Shown piece by piece: positions 43,285 through 52,294 of a stretch of DNA of 64,000 nucleotides (position 1 is its first letter; every line of letters starts with the position of its first letter). Source of the DNA: Sanguibacter hominis ATCC BAA-789 (lineage in GTDB: Bacteria; Actinomycetota; Actinomycetes; Actinomycetales; Cellulomonadaceae). Where the stretch lies: the NCBI RefSeq assembly GCF_012396185.1, contig NZ_JAAXOW010000002.1, positions 620,001-684,000 on the forward strand. Reading direction: 5' to 3'. Made by a program: the position numbers and the translations under genes. The notes under the pieces were generated by a model. The model ran no database searches. It was not told where the DNA came from and saw nothing but the letters and a program-made list of their open reading frames with translations.

Positions 43285-43686
43285 GTGATGACTCGAGGCG
43301 CGGGACGGCAGCGGCGACGCTCCGACGACGTCCCCGTGCAGCGCGTGTCCGACGCGCCCCTGTCGCTCGAGGAGGACCAGCGGCGGCGCATGCGCGCGTA
43401 CCTGATCCAGATGGCGATCCGGCTCGTGTGCATCTTCCTCGCGATCTTCGTGCCCGGGATGCTGCGCTGGGTGTTCGTCGCGGGCGCCGTCGTCCTGCCG
43501 TACACGGCCGTCCTCTTCGTCAACGCAGGCCGCGACCGCCGCACCATGGCGACGCTGATCGACACGCGTGCGCTCCCGGCGCGTCCCACCCCTGAGCCTG
43601 AGGGTCCTGGTTCGCCGGGCGCGGGACGGACCTGGGACGATGGGGAAGACCCATCGGACGGCCACCGACCCAGGAGCGCACATTGA
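43285..43686 (+). CDS. DUF3099 family membrane protein
   Basis: Small membrane protein of about 133 aa with two adjacent hydrophobic helices (about 39-58 and 61-76: IRLVCIFLAIFVPGML and VAGAVVLPYTAVLFV), flanked by a basic RRRMRAYLIQ segment typical of DUF3099. The last ~45 residues are Pro/Gly/Asp rich. Function unknown. The GTG at 43285 is 6 nt after TAGACT; the ATG at 43288 would give one residue less. Its stop overlaps the next gene's TTG start by 4 bp. Confidence 0.82.
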   Translation: MMTRGAGRQRRRSDDVPVQRVSDAPLSLEEDQRRRMRAYLIQMAIRLVCIFLAIFVPGMLRWVFVAGAVVLPYTAVLFVNAGRDRRTMATLIDTRALPARPTPEPEGPGSPGAGRTWDDGEDPSDGHRPRSAH

Positions 43687-43910
43687 CCACGCCCGACCCC
43701 GACCCCGTCGACCGCGAGCTCGTGTGCAGCGGCAAGGGCTGCCGCGCCGACGCCGTGTGGGCCGTGCTGTGGAACAACCCGAAGATCCACGCACCCGAGC
43801 GGCGCAAGGTGTGGCTCGCGTGCGACGACCACCGTGACCACCTCGAGAACTTCCTCGACCTGCGGGGTTTTCGGAAGGGCACGATCCCGGTCGCGGAGCT
43901 CGAGCCGTGA
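43683..43910 (+). CDS. Small zinc-ribbon-like protein
   Basis: A 75-aa protein with C15-x4-C20 and C47-x2-H50 (CDDH), a possible zinc site, between Trp-rich stretches (VWAVLWNNPKIH and RRKVWLACDDH). It resembles small conserved actinobacterial proteins of unknown role, sometimes mislabelled as acetone carboxylase. The start is TTG at 43683, overlapping the DUF3099 stop; its own stop overlaps the SURF1 start by 4 bp. The rare start suggests translational coupling. Three overlapping genes form one operon. Confidence 0.8.
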   Translation: MTTPDPDPVDRELVCSGKGCRADAVWAVLWNNPKIHAPERRKVWLACDDHRDHLENFLDLRGFRKGTIPVAELEP

Positions 43911-44869
43911 CAGCGTCCGCGCCCGATGCGCCCGAGCGCGCCCGCGCGCGGACGCGGCGCGAGTGGGTGGTCCTGTTCGTCGGCGTCGTCGTCGTCGCGC
44001 TCCTGTGCCTCGCAGCCGGGCGCTGGCAGTGGCACCGCTACGAGTCGAAGCGGGACGCCGTCGCGATCGTCACGGCCAACTACACCGCACCCGCCGTACC
44101 GCTCGCCGAGCTCCTCCCCGGGCCGGGCGCGACCGTGGCTGCGCCGCTCGTGTGGCGCACGGTCACCGTGACAGGCACGTACCTCGACGACGCGACGGTC
44201 CTGCTGCGCAACCGTCCCGTCGACTCGACGGCGGGCTTTCACGTGCTCACCCCGTTCCAGGCGCAGGACCCGGCGGTCACGGTCGTCGTCGACCGCGGCT
44301 TCATCCCGATCGGAGCGGACGCGTCCGCGCCCGACACCCTGCCCGCCCCGCCCTCCGGGACGGTCACGCTCACGGCTCGTCTGCGCGCCCAGGAGGCGCC
44401 GAGCGGGCGCGGCGCACCCGCCGGGCAGGTCCAGGCGATCAACAACGCGCAGGTGCTCGCCGCGGGCGGGCTGTCAGCCGACGACGTCGCGACGGTCGGC
44501 GGCTACCTCGCCCTCGTCTCCGAGTCCCCTGCTCCCGAGACGGCGCTGCGACCGTTGCAGGCACCCGACACGTCGCTCGGGTCGCACCTGTCGTACGCGT
44601 TCCAGTGGTGCGTGTTCGCGGCCGGGGCGATCGGCGGGTTCTTCGTGCTGCTGCGCCGCGAGCGCCGTGAGGCGGACGAGCGAGCGGGCCTCTCCACGAG
44701 CGTGACGGACCTGCCCGCGGGCACCGCCCCCGACGTCGTGGCGTGGGTGTCAGGGCGACGTCCCGGGGCGACCGACCGCCGTCCTCGTCGCGTGAGCGAC
44801 GAGGACGCCGAGGACGCCGAGATCGACGCCGCGCACGACGGTCAGGCGAGCGACACCAGCTCGGCGTAG
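43907..44869 (+). CDS. SURF1 family protein
   Basis: Membrane protein of 320 aa in the SURF1 family, which helps insert heme into cytochrome c oxidase. A membrane helix (about 21-43, ending AGRWQWHRYESK) opens the extracytoplasmic SURF1 domain (RTVTVTGTYLDD, LLRNRPVDSTAGFHVLTPF, DRGFIPIG), and a second helix (about 223-245, SYAFQWCVFAAGAIGGFF) closes it. The last ~75 residues are charged and disordered. GTG at 43907 overlaps the previous stop. Its 3' end overlaps the convergent ABC-F gene by 28 bp. Confidence 0.9.
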   Translation: MTASAPDAPERARARTRREWVVLFVGVVVVALLCLAAGRWQWHRYESKRDAVAIVTANYTAPAVPLAELLPGPGATVAAPLVWRTVTVTGTYLDDATVLLRNRPVDSTAGFHVLTPFQAQDPAVTVVVDRGFIPIGADASAPDTLPAPPSGTVTLTARLRAQEAPSGRGAPAGQVQAINNAQVLAAGGLSADDVATVGGYLALVSESPAPETALRPLQAPDTSLGSHLSYAFQWCVFAAGAIGGFFVLLRRERREADERAGLSTSVTDLPAGTAPDVVAWVSGRRPGATDRRPRRVSDEDAEDAEIDAAHDGQASDTSSA

Positions 44870-46440
44870 CTGTCGTTCCAGAGGTCCTCGTCGCCGTCGG
44901 GCAGCAGGAGGACACGCTCGGGCGTGAGCGCCTCGACCGCGCCCTCGTCGTGCGTGACCATGACGACCGCACCCTCGTACGTGCTGAGCGCGCCGAGGAT
45001 CTCCTCGCGGCTCGCAGGGTCGAGGTTGTTGGTCGGCTCGTCGAGGAGGAGGACGTTGGCCGACGACACGACGAGCGTCGCGAGCGCGAGGCGCGTCTTC
45101 TCCCCGCCGGACAGCACCTTCGTCGGCTTGTCGGCGTCGTCGCCCGAGAAGAGGAACGAGCCGAGCACCGAACGCACCTCGGTGTCCGTGAGGTCCGGGG
45201 CAGCGTGGCGGAGGTTCTCGACGACGGTCATCGACATGTCGAGCGTGTCGTGCTCCTGGGCGTAGTAGCCGATCTTCAGACCGTGCCCCGGGACGACGGC
45301 TCCCGTGTCCGGCTGCTCGACCCCCGCGAGGATGCGCAGCATCGTCGTCTTGCCCGCGCCGTTGAGACCCAGGATCACGACGCGTGAGCCACGATCGATC
45401 GCCAGGTCGACACCCGTGAACACCTCGAGCGACCCGTACGCCTTCGTCAGGCCTTCCGCGGTGAGCGGGGTGCGGCCGCACGGCGCAGGCTTCGGGAAGC
45501 GCAGCTTTGCGACCCTGTCGCTCACGCGCTCGCCCTCGAGTCCCTCGAGCAGCTTCTCGGCGCGACGCAGCATGTTCTGCGCCGCGACCGCCTTCGTCGC
45601 CTTGGCGCGCATCTTCTCGCCCTGAGCCGTGAGGGTCGCCGCCTTCTTCTCGGCGTTCGCGCGCTCACGACGGCGACGCTTCTCGTCGGTCTCACGCTGC
45701 TTGACGTAGGCGTCGTAGCCGAGGTTGTACTGGTCGATCGTGGAGCGGGTCGCGTCGAGGAAGAAGACCTTCGTGCACACGACGCGGAGCAGCTCGACGT
45801 CGTGGGAGATGACGACGAGACCGCCCGAGTAGGTGCGCAGGTACTCGCGCAGCCACACGATCGAGTCGTGGTCGAGGTGGTTCGTGGGTTCGTCGAGCAG
45901 GAGGGTGTCGACGCCCGAGAAGAGGATCCGGGCGAGCTCGACACGGCGACGCTGACCACCGGAAAGAGTGCCGATCGGCTGCGAGAGCACCCGCTCGTCG
46001 AGGCCGAGGTTCACGGTGATGCGCTCGGCCTCGGACTCCGCGGCGTAGCCGCCCGCCGCGAGGAACCGCTCCTCGAGGCGCGGGTACCGCTCCATCGCTG
46101 CCGCAGCGGTCTCCGGCACGGCCGAGGCCATCTGTCCCTCGGCCTCACGCATGCCGCGCACGATCTCGCTGAGGCCGCGCGCGGACAGCACACGGTCCAT
46201 CGCGAGCTGCTCCGGGTCGGCCGTCCGCGGGTCCTGCGCGAGGTAGCCGATCTCGCTCGACCGGGAGATCGTGCCGGCGGTCGGCTGGGTCTCGCCCGCA
46301 AGGGTCTTCGTCAGCGTCGTCTTGCCGGCACCGTTACGACCGACGAGCCCGATCCTGTCGCCTGCGGCCACACGGAAGGTCGTCGGTTCGAGAAGGAGGC
46401 GGGCTCCGACCCGGATCTCGACGCCCTGGGCAGTGATCAC
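44842..46440 (-). CDS. ABC-F family ATPase (ribosome-associated type)
   Basis: Soluble protein of 532 aa with two ATP-binding cassettes and no membrane part: Walker A GLVGRNGAGKTT and ILGLNGAGKTTM, signatures LSGGQRRRVELA and LSGGEKTRLALA. They are joined by a charged linker rich in Lys/Arg (about 235-310), as in ABC-F translation factors. These bind the ribosomal E site and relieve stalling or antibiotic inhibition; the subfamily cannot be set from sequence. GTG at 46440 has GGAGG 8 nt upstream, better than the ATG at 46485. The C-terminal end overlaps the SURF1 gene. Confidence 0.92.
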   Translation of the reverse strand: MITAQGVEIRVGARLLLEPTTFRVAAGDRIGLVGRNGAGKTTLTKTLAGETQPTAGTISRSSEIGYLAQDPRTADPEQLAMDRVLSARGLSEIVRGMREAEGQMASAVPETAAAAMERYPRLEERFLAAGGYAAESEAERITVNLGLDERVLSQPIGTLSGGQRRRVELARILFSGVDTLLLDEPTNHLDHDSIVWLREYLRTYSGGLVVISHDVELLRVVCTKVFFLDATRSTIDQYNLGYDAYVKQRETDEKRRRRERANAEKKAATLTAQGEKMRAKATKAVAAQNMLRRAEKLLEGLEGERVSDRVAKLRFPKPAPCGRTPLTAEGLTKAYGSLEVFTGVDLAIDRGSRVVILGLNGAGKTTMLRILAGVEQPDTGAVVPGHGLKIGYYAQEHDTLDMSMTVVENLRHAAPDLTDTEVRSVLGSFLFSGDDADKPTKVLSGGEKTRLALATLVVSSANVLLLDEPTNNLDPASREEILGALSTYEGAVVMVTHDEGAVEALTPERVLLLPDGDEDLWNDSYAELVSLA

Positions 46441-46557
46441 TGAGGTTTCCTCCATGCGGTGGTGGCCAGCCTTGGTCGGCGGCACAAACGCCCCCGAGTT
46501 TACCGGTGCCTACCGTTTCCCGACGACGTGATACCCGACTCATCGGAGGTCCCACCC

Positions 46558-47226
46558 ATGCCCGGCAGCACCGTCGACCCCACTGACGCCACCGTGGCGA
46601 GCGCTCCCGGCGATGCCGCGCCGGTCCCGGACGCACCGCTCGCGCCACGGGCGCGGTCGGCACCGACCGAGATCGCGCTCGTCGCGACGTTCGCCGCGCT
46701 CCTGGCGGTCTGCTCCCTGCTCGCAGTGACGTTCGGCGCTGTTCCCGTCCCTGTGACCCTGCAGACGTTCGCGGTGCTGCTCGCCGGGGCGGTGCTCGGT
46801 CCGCGGCTCGGACCTCTTGCCGTCCTCCTGCACCTCGTGGTCGGGCTCGTCGGGCTGCCCGTGCTCGCAGGGGCGAAGGGTGGGCTCGCCGTCCTTGCCG
46901 GTCCGTCCGCCGGCTACCTCCTCGCGTTCCCCCTCGCGGCGTTCGCCACGGGCGCGATCGTCGCGGCCATGCGCCGCCGGGGCGTCGCGCTCGTCGCGGT
47001 GACGCTCCTCGCCGGGATCGTGGGCACCCTCGTGATCTACGCCGTCGGCGTCCCGGTGATGGCGTGGCGGGCGGGCATGTCGCTCGAGGCGGCCGTCGCG
47101 TTCAACAACATCTTCGTGCCGTTCGACCTCGCCAAGGTCGCGCTCGTCACGGTCACCGCCCCCGCGGTGCACCGCGCGTTCCCCGACCTGCTCCCGGCGC
47201 TGCGGCGCAGGCACGAGGCCGCATGA
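46558..47226 (+). CDS. bioY: Biotin ECF transporter S component BioY
   Basis: Substrate-binding membrane subunit of an energy-coupling factor transporter for biotin, 222 aa. Six hydrophobic segments span about 38-205, with the BioY signature region VPVPVTLQTFAVLLAGAVLG near 62-81 and PSAGYLLAFPL near 117-127. The N-terminal ~35 residues are disordered. ATG at 46558 has GGAGG 8 nt upstream. ecfA and ecfT follow with 4-bp overlaps, so all three subunits are in one operon. Confidence 0.94.
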   Translation: MPGSTVDPTDATVASAPGDAAPVPDAPLAPRARSAPTEIALVATFAALLAVCSLLAVTFGAVPVPVTLQTFAVLLAGAVLGPRLGPLAVLLHLVVGLVGLPVLAGAKGGLAVLAGPSAGYLLAFPLAAFATGAIVAAMRRRGVALVAVTLLAGIVGTLVIYAVGVPVMAWRAGMSLEAAVAFNNIFVPFDLAKVALVTVTAPAVHRAFPDLLPALRRRHEAA

Positions 47227-48002
47227 GCAGTCGCGGCCGCCTCACCGAGCCCGACGGCGCCGTCGAACCCGACGAGGCCATCGAGCTCGACGGGGCAGAG
47301 GTCCGCGTCGTCGATCGGTCGTCCCCCGGCGGCGTGCGCACGATCCTGCACCCCGTCTCGCTACGGCTGACCGAGCGGCGCGTCGCGGTGGTCGGGCCCA
47401 ACGGCAGCGGGAAGTCGACGCTCGCTCGCCTGCTCAACGGTCTCGTGCTGCCGACCGCAGGGTCGGTCCGCGTGCACGGTCTCGACACCCGGCGCGACGG
47501 CGCCCGGGTGCGGTCCGTCGTCGGCTTCGTGTTCAGCGACCCGGACGCGCAGCTCGTCATGCCGACCCCGCTCGAGGACGTCCTGCTGTCCCTCCGCCGC
47601 CACGAGCGCGACGCCGTACGGCGTGCGGCGCGGGCACGGGACGTGCTCGCGCGGTTCGGCCTCGCCGACCGCGCCGACGTCTCCGTGCACGCCCTCTCCG
47701 GCGGCCAGAAGCAGCTCCTCGCCCTCGCGGGCGTGCTCGCGACCGAGCCGAGGATCCTCGTGTGCGACGAGCCGACGACGCTCCTCGACCTGCGCTGGAC
47801 GGCGCACGTCGACGCGCTCCTCGCCGACCTGCCGCAGCAGGTCGTGCACGTCACGCACGACCTCGCGGCCGCAGCGACCGCGGACCGGCTGATCGTCGTC
47901 GAGGACGGCCGCGTCGTGCACGACGGCGATCCCGCGGCAGGGATCGCCGCCTACCGCGAGCGCATGCTCGCGTCCAGCCTGATCCCGCCGGGGCGCGAGT
48001 GA
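47223..48002 (+). CDS. bioM: ECF transporter ATP-binding protein (BioM/EcfA)
   Basis: ABC ATPase of 259 aa that energises the biotin transporter. Walker A VVGPNGSGKST (about 56-66), the Q-loop region, signature LSGGQKQLLALAG, Walker B ILVCDEPTTLLD and switch His in VHVTHDL are present. A single ATPase gene is seen; EcfA/EcfA' pairs in some bacteria use two, so a homodimer is likely. ATG at 47223 overlaps the bioY stop (ATGA); its stop overlaps ecfT. Confidence 0.92.
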   Translation: MSSRGRLTEPDGAVEPDEAIELDGAEVRVVDRSSPGGVRTILHPVSLRLTERRVAVVGPNGSGKSTLARLLNGLVLPTAGSVRVHGLDTRRDGARVRSVVGFVFSDPDAQLVMPTPLEDVLLSLRRHERDAVRRAARARDVLARFGLADRADVSVHALSGGQKQLLALAGVLATEPRILVCDEPTTLLDLRWTAHVDALLADLPQQVVHVTHDLAAAATADRLIVVEDGRVVHDGDPAAGIAAYRERMLASSLIPPGRE

Positions 48003-48688
48003 GCTGGCCGCGCCGCACCCGCCGACGAGGGGCACGCCCGCGCCCGCACGGGCTCACGGCCGGCGCGAGCATGCTCGGGCTGCACGTGCCGGGCGGCTCC
48101 GCCGTCCACCGCGCGCCCGCCGGCGTGAAGCTCGCCGCGCTCGCGGTCCTCGGGACGGTCCTCGCCGTCGTGCGCTCCGCTCCCCTGTCCGCGGGCGCGC
48201 TCGTTGCCGTCCTCCTCGTCACGGGTCTCGCACGCGTCGGCGTGAGCGTCCTGCTCCGACAGGCACGCGCTGTGCTGGTCATGCTCGTGGTCCTCGCCGC
48301 GGTGCAGGCGTGGAGCGCAGGCCTCGCGCCCGCGCTCGCGACGTCGCTCGGCCTCGCCGCGACCGTCCTCGCCGCAGCCCTGCTCACGGCGACGACCCGC
48401 GCGGACGCGCTGCTCGACATGCTCACGGCAGCGCTGCACCGCGCAGCCCGGCTCCCCGTCGTCGGGCGGCACGTCCGGCCCGAGAGCGTCGCTCTCGCCG
48501 TCGCGCTCATGCTCCGCGCTGTCCCCGCCGTCGCACAGGTCGAGCGGGAGTCGCGCGACGCCGCGATGGCGCGCGGCCTCGAGCGCTCCCCACGGGCGCG
48601 CCTCGTGCCGACCGTCGTGCGCACGGTCGCGATGGCGCACCGGACGGGCGAGGCGCTCGCCGCCCGTGGGACGAGCGACGACGCCTAG
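47999..48688 (+). CDS. bioN: ECF transporter transmembrane protein (BioN/EcfT)
   Basis: Membrane coupling subunit of 229 aa with about five hydrophobic segments (about 50-160). The C-terminal cytoplasmic part has the EcfT-type coupling helix motif (QVERESRDAAMARGLE and TGEALAARG) where Ala-Arg-Gly contacts the ATPase. GTG at 47999 overlaps the ecfA stop by 4 bp; an ATG at 48071 would also give a plausible N-terminus. It completes BioYMN for biotin uptake. Confidence 0.9.
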   Translation: MSWPRRTRRRGARPRPHGLTAGASMLGLHVPGGSAVHRAPAGVKLAALAVLGTVLAVVRSAPLSAGALVAVLLVTGLARVGVSVLLRQARAVLVMLVVLAAVQAWSAGLAPALATSLGLAATVLAAALLTATTRADALLDMLTAALHRAARLPVVGRHVRPESVALAVALMLRAVPAVAQVERESRDAAMARGLERSPRARLVPTVVRTVAMAHRTGEALAARGTSDDA

Positions 48689-48695
48689 GGTCGCT

Positions 48696-48701
48696 TACCT
48701 T
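48696..48701 (+). promoter_or_regulatory. Putative -10 (TACCTT) of the YpfJ-type gene
   Basis: TACCTT, then CAGATC, then ATG at 48708; it lies just after the ecfT stop. Confidence 0.55.
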
Positions 48702-48707
48702 CAGATC

Positions 48708-49580
48708 ATGACGTTCAACGACGACGCGCGTCTCGACACGAGCAGGGTCCGCCGCGCGGGAGGCACGAAGGGCATCGCGATCGGCGGAGGTGTCGGCGTC
48801 GTCGCGATCCTCCTCATCGGGCAGCTGTTCGGCATCGACCTGTCGGGCATCCTCGGCGGCAGCTCGACGCCGCAGAGCACCGCGACCGACGACGACCTCG
48901 CCCGCTGCTCGACCGGTGCGTCCGCGAACGAGGACGTCGAGTGCCGCGTCGTCGGCGCCGCGACCTCGCTCGAGGAGTTCTGGACGGGCGCGTACCCGTC
49001 GGTCGGAGACAACCGCTACGAGCCGACGAACGTCACGCTCTTCTCGGGCCAGGTCCAGACTTCCTGCGGCCAGGCGAGCTCCGCCGTCGGCCCGTTCTAC
49101 TGCCCCGCAGACCAGCTGATCTACCTCGACACCGACTTCTACGACGCGCTCCGCGGCAGCCTCGGCGCGCAGGGCGGCAACCTCGCGCAGATGTACGTCG
49201 TCGCGCACGAGTGGGGCCACCACATCTCGAACCTCACCGGCACCATGTCCGCGATCGACCGCGACGGCACCGGACCTACGAGCGACTCCGTGCGCCTCGA
49301 GCTCCAGGCCGACTGCTACGCGGGCGCCTGGGTCGGCGGAGCGTCCCAGACGCGCGACGACTCCGGCACCGCGTTCCTCAAGGCCCCCACGACAGCCGAG
49401 ATCGCCGACGCCCTCGACACCGCCGCAGCGATCGGGGACGACCGCATCCAGGGGCGCGCCGGCCAGGTGAGCCCCGAGACGTGGACGCACGGCTCCTCCG
49501 AGCAGCGCCAGACCTGGTTCACGAACGGCTACGAGCGCGGCGCGACGGCGTGCGACACGTTCGCCGCGGACGCGCTCTAG
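48708..49580 (+). CDS. YpfJ-family neutral zinc metallopeptidase
   Basis: Membrane-anchored protein of 290 aa. A single N-terminal helix (about 22-42, GIAIGGGVGVVAILLIGQLF) precedes an extracytoplasmic domain with the zinc motif HEWGH (167-171) and, downstream, a Glu in the LELQADCYAGAW region that is the likely third ligand. Four cysteines (C67, C79, C120, C132) may form disulfides. Substrate unknown. ATG at 48708 lies 6 nt after TACCTT. Its stop codon overlaps the -10 of the SNF2 gene. Confidence 0.9.
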   Translation: MTFNDDARLDTSRVRRAGGTKGIAIGGGVGVVAILLIGQLFGIDLSGILGGSSTPQSTATDDDLARCSTGASANEDVECRVVGAATSLEEFWTGAYPSVGDNRYEPTNVTLFSGQVQTSCGQASSAVGPFYCPADQLIYLDTDFYDALRGSLGAQGGNLAQMYVVAHEWGHHISNLTGTMSAIDRDGTGPTSDSVRLELQADCYAGAWVGGASQTRDDSGTAFLKAPTTAEIADALDTAAAIGDDRIQGRAGQVSPETWTHGSSEQRQTWFTNGYERGATACDTFAADAL

Positions 49581-49583
49581 CCT
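49578..49583 (+). promoter_or_regulatory. Putative -10 (TAGCCT) of the SNF2 helicase gene
   Basis: TAGCCT, then TTCCTTC (7 nt), then GTG at 49591. The TAG is also the stop codon of the YpfJ-type gene. Confidence 0.4.
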
Positions 49584-49590
49584 TTCCTTC

Positions 49591-51903
49591 GTGGCCCTTC
49601 CCGCTCCTGCCCTGCGCTCGCCTGTCCGTCCCGGACCCGAGGCACGCGCGCTGGTCGACCGCCACACGGCACTCGTCACGCAGGTGCGCGCCGTCGTCGA
49701 CCACCTGGACGGTGTCGCGATGGCGGTCACGTCGTGGGTGCGCGCCGACGAGCGGCGGCGGGCGCGCGAAGAGCTCTCCCACGTCCCCGTGGGACGACTC
49801 GGCGTGACGACGGACCGCAACCTGCGGCTCACCGCCGTCCAGACCGCGGGGTACACGACCGCGGCAGACCTCCTCGGCGTCGACGCGGCGACGCTCGACG
49901 CGATCCCCGGCGTCGGCGAGGCGACCGCCCGGGGCGTCGTGGCCGCCGTCGACCAGCTCGCCAAGGCCGCCGTCACGCTGCGCCCCCTGCGCATCACGCT
50001 CGACCGGGCCGGCCTGCCCGAACCCCGAGAGGCTCGCGACCTGCTCGCACTCCTCCGGAGGTTCCAGCGGGTGTCCCCGCTCGTCACGCCCCACCGACAG
50101 CTGCTCGACGACTACCTCCGCTTTGCCGGGCAGGCGACGCACGACGCCGCACCTGCGCGGCACGCGGCGCGCATGCTCCTCACGCTGCCCCGCACCCGCC
50201 GCCGCACCCACGCCGCTCTCGCGCAGCTGCACGACTGGGACCAGCTCCTCGTCGCCCACGACCTGCCCGGCATCGTCGCCCGGGCAGAGGCTGAGATCGC
50301 GGTGCCCGACCCGCACGGGATCGCGCTCGCAGACGAGTACGCCCGACGCTCCGCGGAGTACTACACAGCCCTCCAGAGGATCGTGCCGCACGCGGCGGGC
50401 GCCCTGGCGACGCGAGGCCTCCTGCCCGCCGACCTCGTCGCCCGCGTCGACGCGCACCCGCTCGACACCACGCTGCTGAAGGTCTCGCTGCGCGGCTACC
50501 AGGAGTTCGGGGCACGCTTCACGCTCGAGCAGGGGCGCGTCCTGCTCGGCGACGAGATGGGCCTCGGCAAGACCGTGCAGGCGCTCGCCACGATCGCCCA
50601 TCTCGCCGCCGACGGCCACCGACGCTTCCTCGTCGTGTGCCCCGCGTCGCTGCTCGCGAACTGGGAGCACGAGGTGCGCGGACGTTCCGCTCTCGCCGTG
50701 CACCGCATCCACGGGTCGGGCCGCGCCGATGCGCTCGCGGCGTGGGAACGCGACGGTGGTGTCGGCCTCACGACGTTCGAGGGGCTCGCGCACGTGCCGC
50801 TCGACCCGCTCGCTCATCCCACACCTGACCTCTCGGGGACGCCCGCGGCCCCTGCCGACCTCGCGCGCGTCGGGCTGCTCGTGGTCGACGAGGCGCAGCA
50901 GGTGAAGAACCCGAAGGCCGCACGGTCGAGGCTCGTCGCCGCGTGGGCACAGCGGTGCGCGCGAGTCCTGCTCATGTCGGGCACGCCCATGGACAACCGC
51001 CTCGAGGACTTCCTCGCGCTCGTCGAGCTGCTGCACCCGGGCCTGTCGGAGCCGATGCCTCGTCACCTCGGTCTCGTCGGGCCTGAGGCCTTCCGCAGCG
51101 CCGTCGCCCACGTGTACCTGCGACGCAACCAGTCGGACGTCCTCGTCGAGCTCCCCGGCGTGGTGGCGTCCGACGACTGGGTCGAGCTCCGGGCGCCCGA
51201 GGAGACGCACTATCGCGCCGCCGTCGCGAGCGGCAACCTCATGGCGATGCGCCAGGCAGCGTGGCACGCCCCGGGCGGCACCGACGCTCCCCCGGCCAAG
51301 CTCGACCGCCTGCTCGAGCTCGTCGACGAGGCTCTCGACGAAGGCCACTCCGTCCTGGTCTTCTCCTACTTCCGCGCGACCCTCGACCTCGTCGCTCAGG
51401 CCCTCGCCGAGCGTGGCGCTACCGTCCACGGGCCGCTCACCGGGGACGTGCCGGTCGCGCGCCGGGGCGAGCTCGTCGACGCGTTCACGGCCGACGACGC
51501 CGCCGTGCTCGTCGCGCAGATCTCCGTCGGCGGCGCGGGCCTCAACCTCCAGGTGGCGAGCGTCGTCGTGCTGTGCGAGCCGCAGCTCACGCCGAGCCTC
51601 GAGGACCAGGCGGTCGCCCGCGCCCACCGCATGGGTCAGGTGCGCCCCGTGCGCGTCCACCGACTGCTCGGCGCTGACGGCGTCGACGAGCGCATCGTCG
51701 AGATCCTCGAGGGCAAGCGCGAGGTCTTCGACGACTACGTCCGCGTGTCCTCCCTCGCGCAGGCGGCGGTCGGCTCGGTCGACGCCGCCCGCGGAGATCT
51801 CGCCCGTGAGGTCGTCGCGGCCGAGCAGGCCCGCCTCGGCTACGGACCGTGGTGGGACGAGCTCGACAGCGCCGCACCAGACGAGCTCCCCGCACCGGGC
51901 TGA
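49591..51903 (+). CDS. SNF2-family DNA translocase/helicase with HhH motif
   Basis: Swi2/Snf2 ATPase of 770 aa. An N-terminal helix-hairpin-helix (about 99-118, LDAIPGVGEATARGVV) suggests DNA binding. The motor has Walker A GDEMGLGKT (320-328), DEAQ box (433-436), SGTPMDN motif III and a C-terminal RecA lobe with VGGAGLNLQ and RAHRMGQ. Bacterial SNF2 proteins of this sort remodel protein-DNA complexes or RNA polymerase (RapA-like), but no RapA tail is seen, and no phage-defence partner gene is adjacent. GTG at 49591 follows TAGCCT by 7 nt. A hairpin at 51921-51951 follows. Confidence 0.9.
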   Translation: MALPAPALRSPVRPGPEARALVDRHTALVTQVRAVVDHLDGVAMAVTSWVRADERRRAREELSHVPVGRLGVTTDRNLRLTAVQTAGYTTAADLLGVDAATLDAIPGVGEATARGVVAAVDQLAKAAVTLRPLRITLDRAGLPEPREARDLLALLRRFQRVSPLVTPHRQLLDDYLRFAGQATHDAAPARHAARMLLTLPRTRRRTHAALAQLHDWDQLLVAHDLPGIVARAEAEIAVPDPHGIALADEYARRSAEYYTALQRIVPHAAGALATRGLLPADLVARVDAHPLDTTLLKVSLRGYQEFGARFTLEQGRVLLGDEMGLGKTVQALATIAHLAADGHRRFLVVCPASLLANWEHEVRGRSALAVHRIHGSGRADALAAWERDGGVGLTTFEGLAHVPLDPLAHPTPDLSGTPAAPADLARVGLLVVDEAQQVKNPKAARSRLVAAWAQRCARVLLMSGTPMDNRLEDFLALVELLHPGLSEPMPRHLGLVGPEAFRSAVAHVYLRRNQSDVLVELPGVVASDDWVELRAPEETHYRAAVASGNLMAMRQAAWHAPGGTDAPPAKLDRLLELVDEALDEGHSVLVFSYFRATLDLVAQALAERGATVHGPLTGDVPVARRGELVDAFTADDAAVLVAQISVGGAGLNLQVASVVVLCEPQLTPSLEDQAVARAHRMGQVRPVRVHRLLGADGVDERIVEILEGKREVFDDYVRVSSLAQAAVGSVDAARGDLAREVVAAEQARLGYGPWWDELDSAAPDELPAPG

Positions 51904-51920
51904 CCGCCGTCGGACGCAGC

Positions 51921-51951
51921 GAGAGCCGCACCCCACAGGGGTGCGGCTCTC
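51921..51951. terminator. Bidirectional terminator between the SNF2 gene and sufT
   Basis: Perfect 14-bp stem GAGAGCCGCACCCC/GGGGTGCGGCTCTC with a 3-nt loop, between convergent genes; it ends the suf operon on one side. Confidence 0.8.
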
Positions 51952-51970
51952 GGGGGCGGGACCGACAGGC

Positions 51971-52294
51971 TCAGAGGTTGAACCCCAGGGCGCGGAGCTG
52001 GTCCTTGCCGTCGTCCGTGATCTTCTCCGGGCCCCACGGCGGCATCCAGATCCAGTTGACCCGGTAGCCGTCGGTGATGCCCTCGAGGGCCTGGCCGGTC
52101 TGGTCCTCGATGACGTCGGTCAGCGGGCAGGCCGCGGACGTGAGCGTCATGTCGATGATGGCCGTGTTGTTCTGGTCGACGGTGATGCCGTACACGAGCC
52201 CGAGGTCGACGACGTTGATGCCGAGCTCCGGGTCGATGACGTCACGCATCGCCTCCTCGACGTCCGCCGCGGTCGGCGCCTGGTGGGTGGTCAT
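51971..52294 (-). CDS. sufT: SufT/DUF59 iron-sulfur maturation factor
   Basis: MIP18/DUF59 family protein of 107 aa that helps deliver Fe-S clusters. The family motif EEAMRDVIDPELGINVVDLG is at about 16-35 and the conserved cysteine segment is LTSAACPLTD. The last gene of the suf operon: its ATG at 52294 overlaps the sufU stop by 4 bp. Short length and position fit the SufT usual in actinobacterial suf operons. Confidence 0.92.
   Translation of the reverse strand: MTTHQAPTAADVEEAMRDVIDPELGINVVDLGLVYGITVDQNNTAIIDMTLTSAACPLTDVIEDQTGQALEGITDGYRVNWIWMPPWGPEKITDDGKDQLRALGFNL

Noticed and set aside
49591-51903. SNF2 helicase as part of a phage-defence system
   Set aside because: Its neighbours are a YpfJ-type peptidase and the suf operon; there is no nuclease, methylase or other partner.
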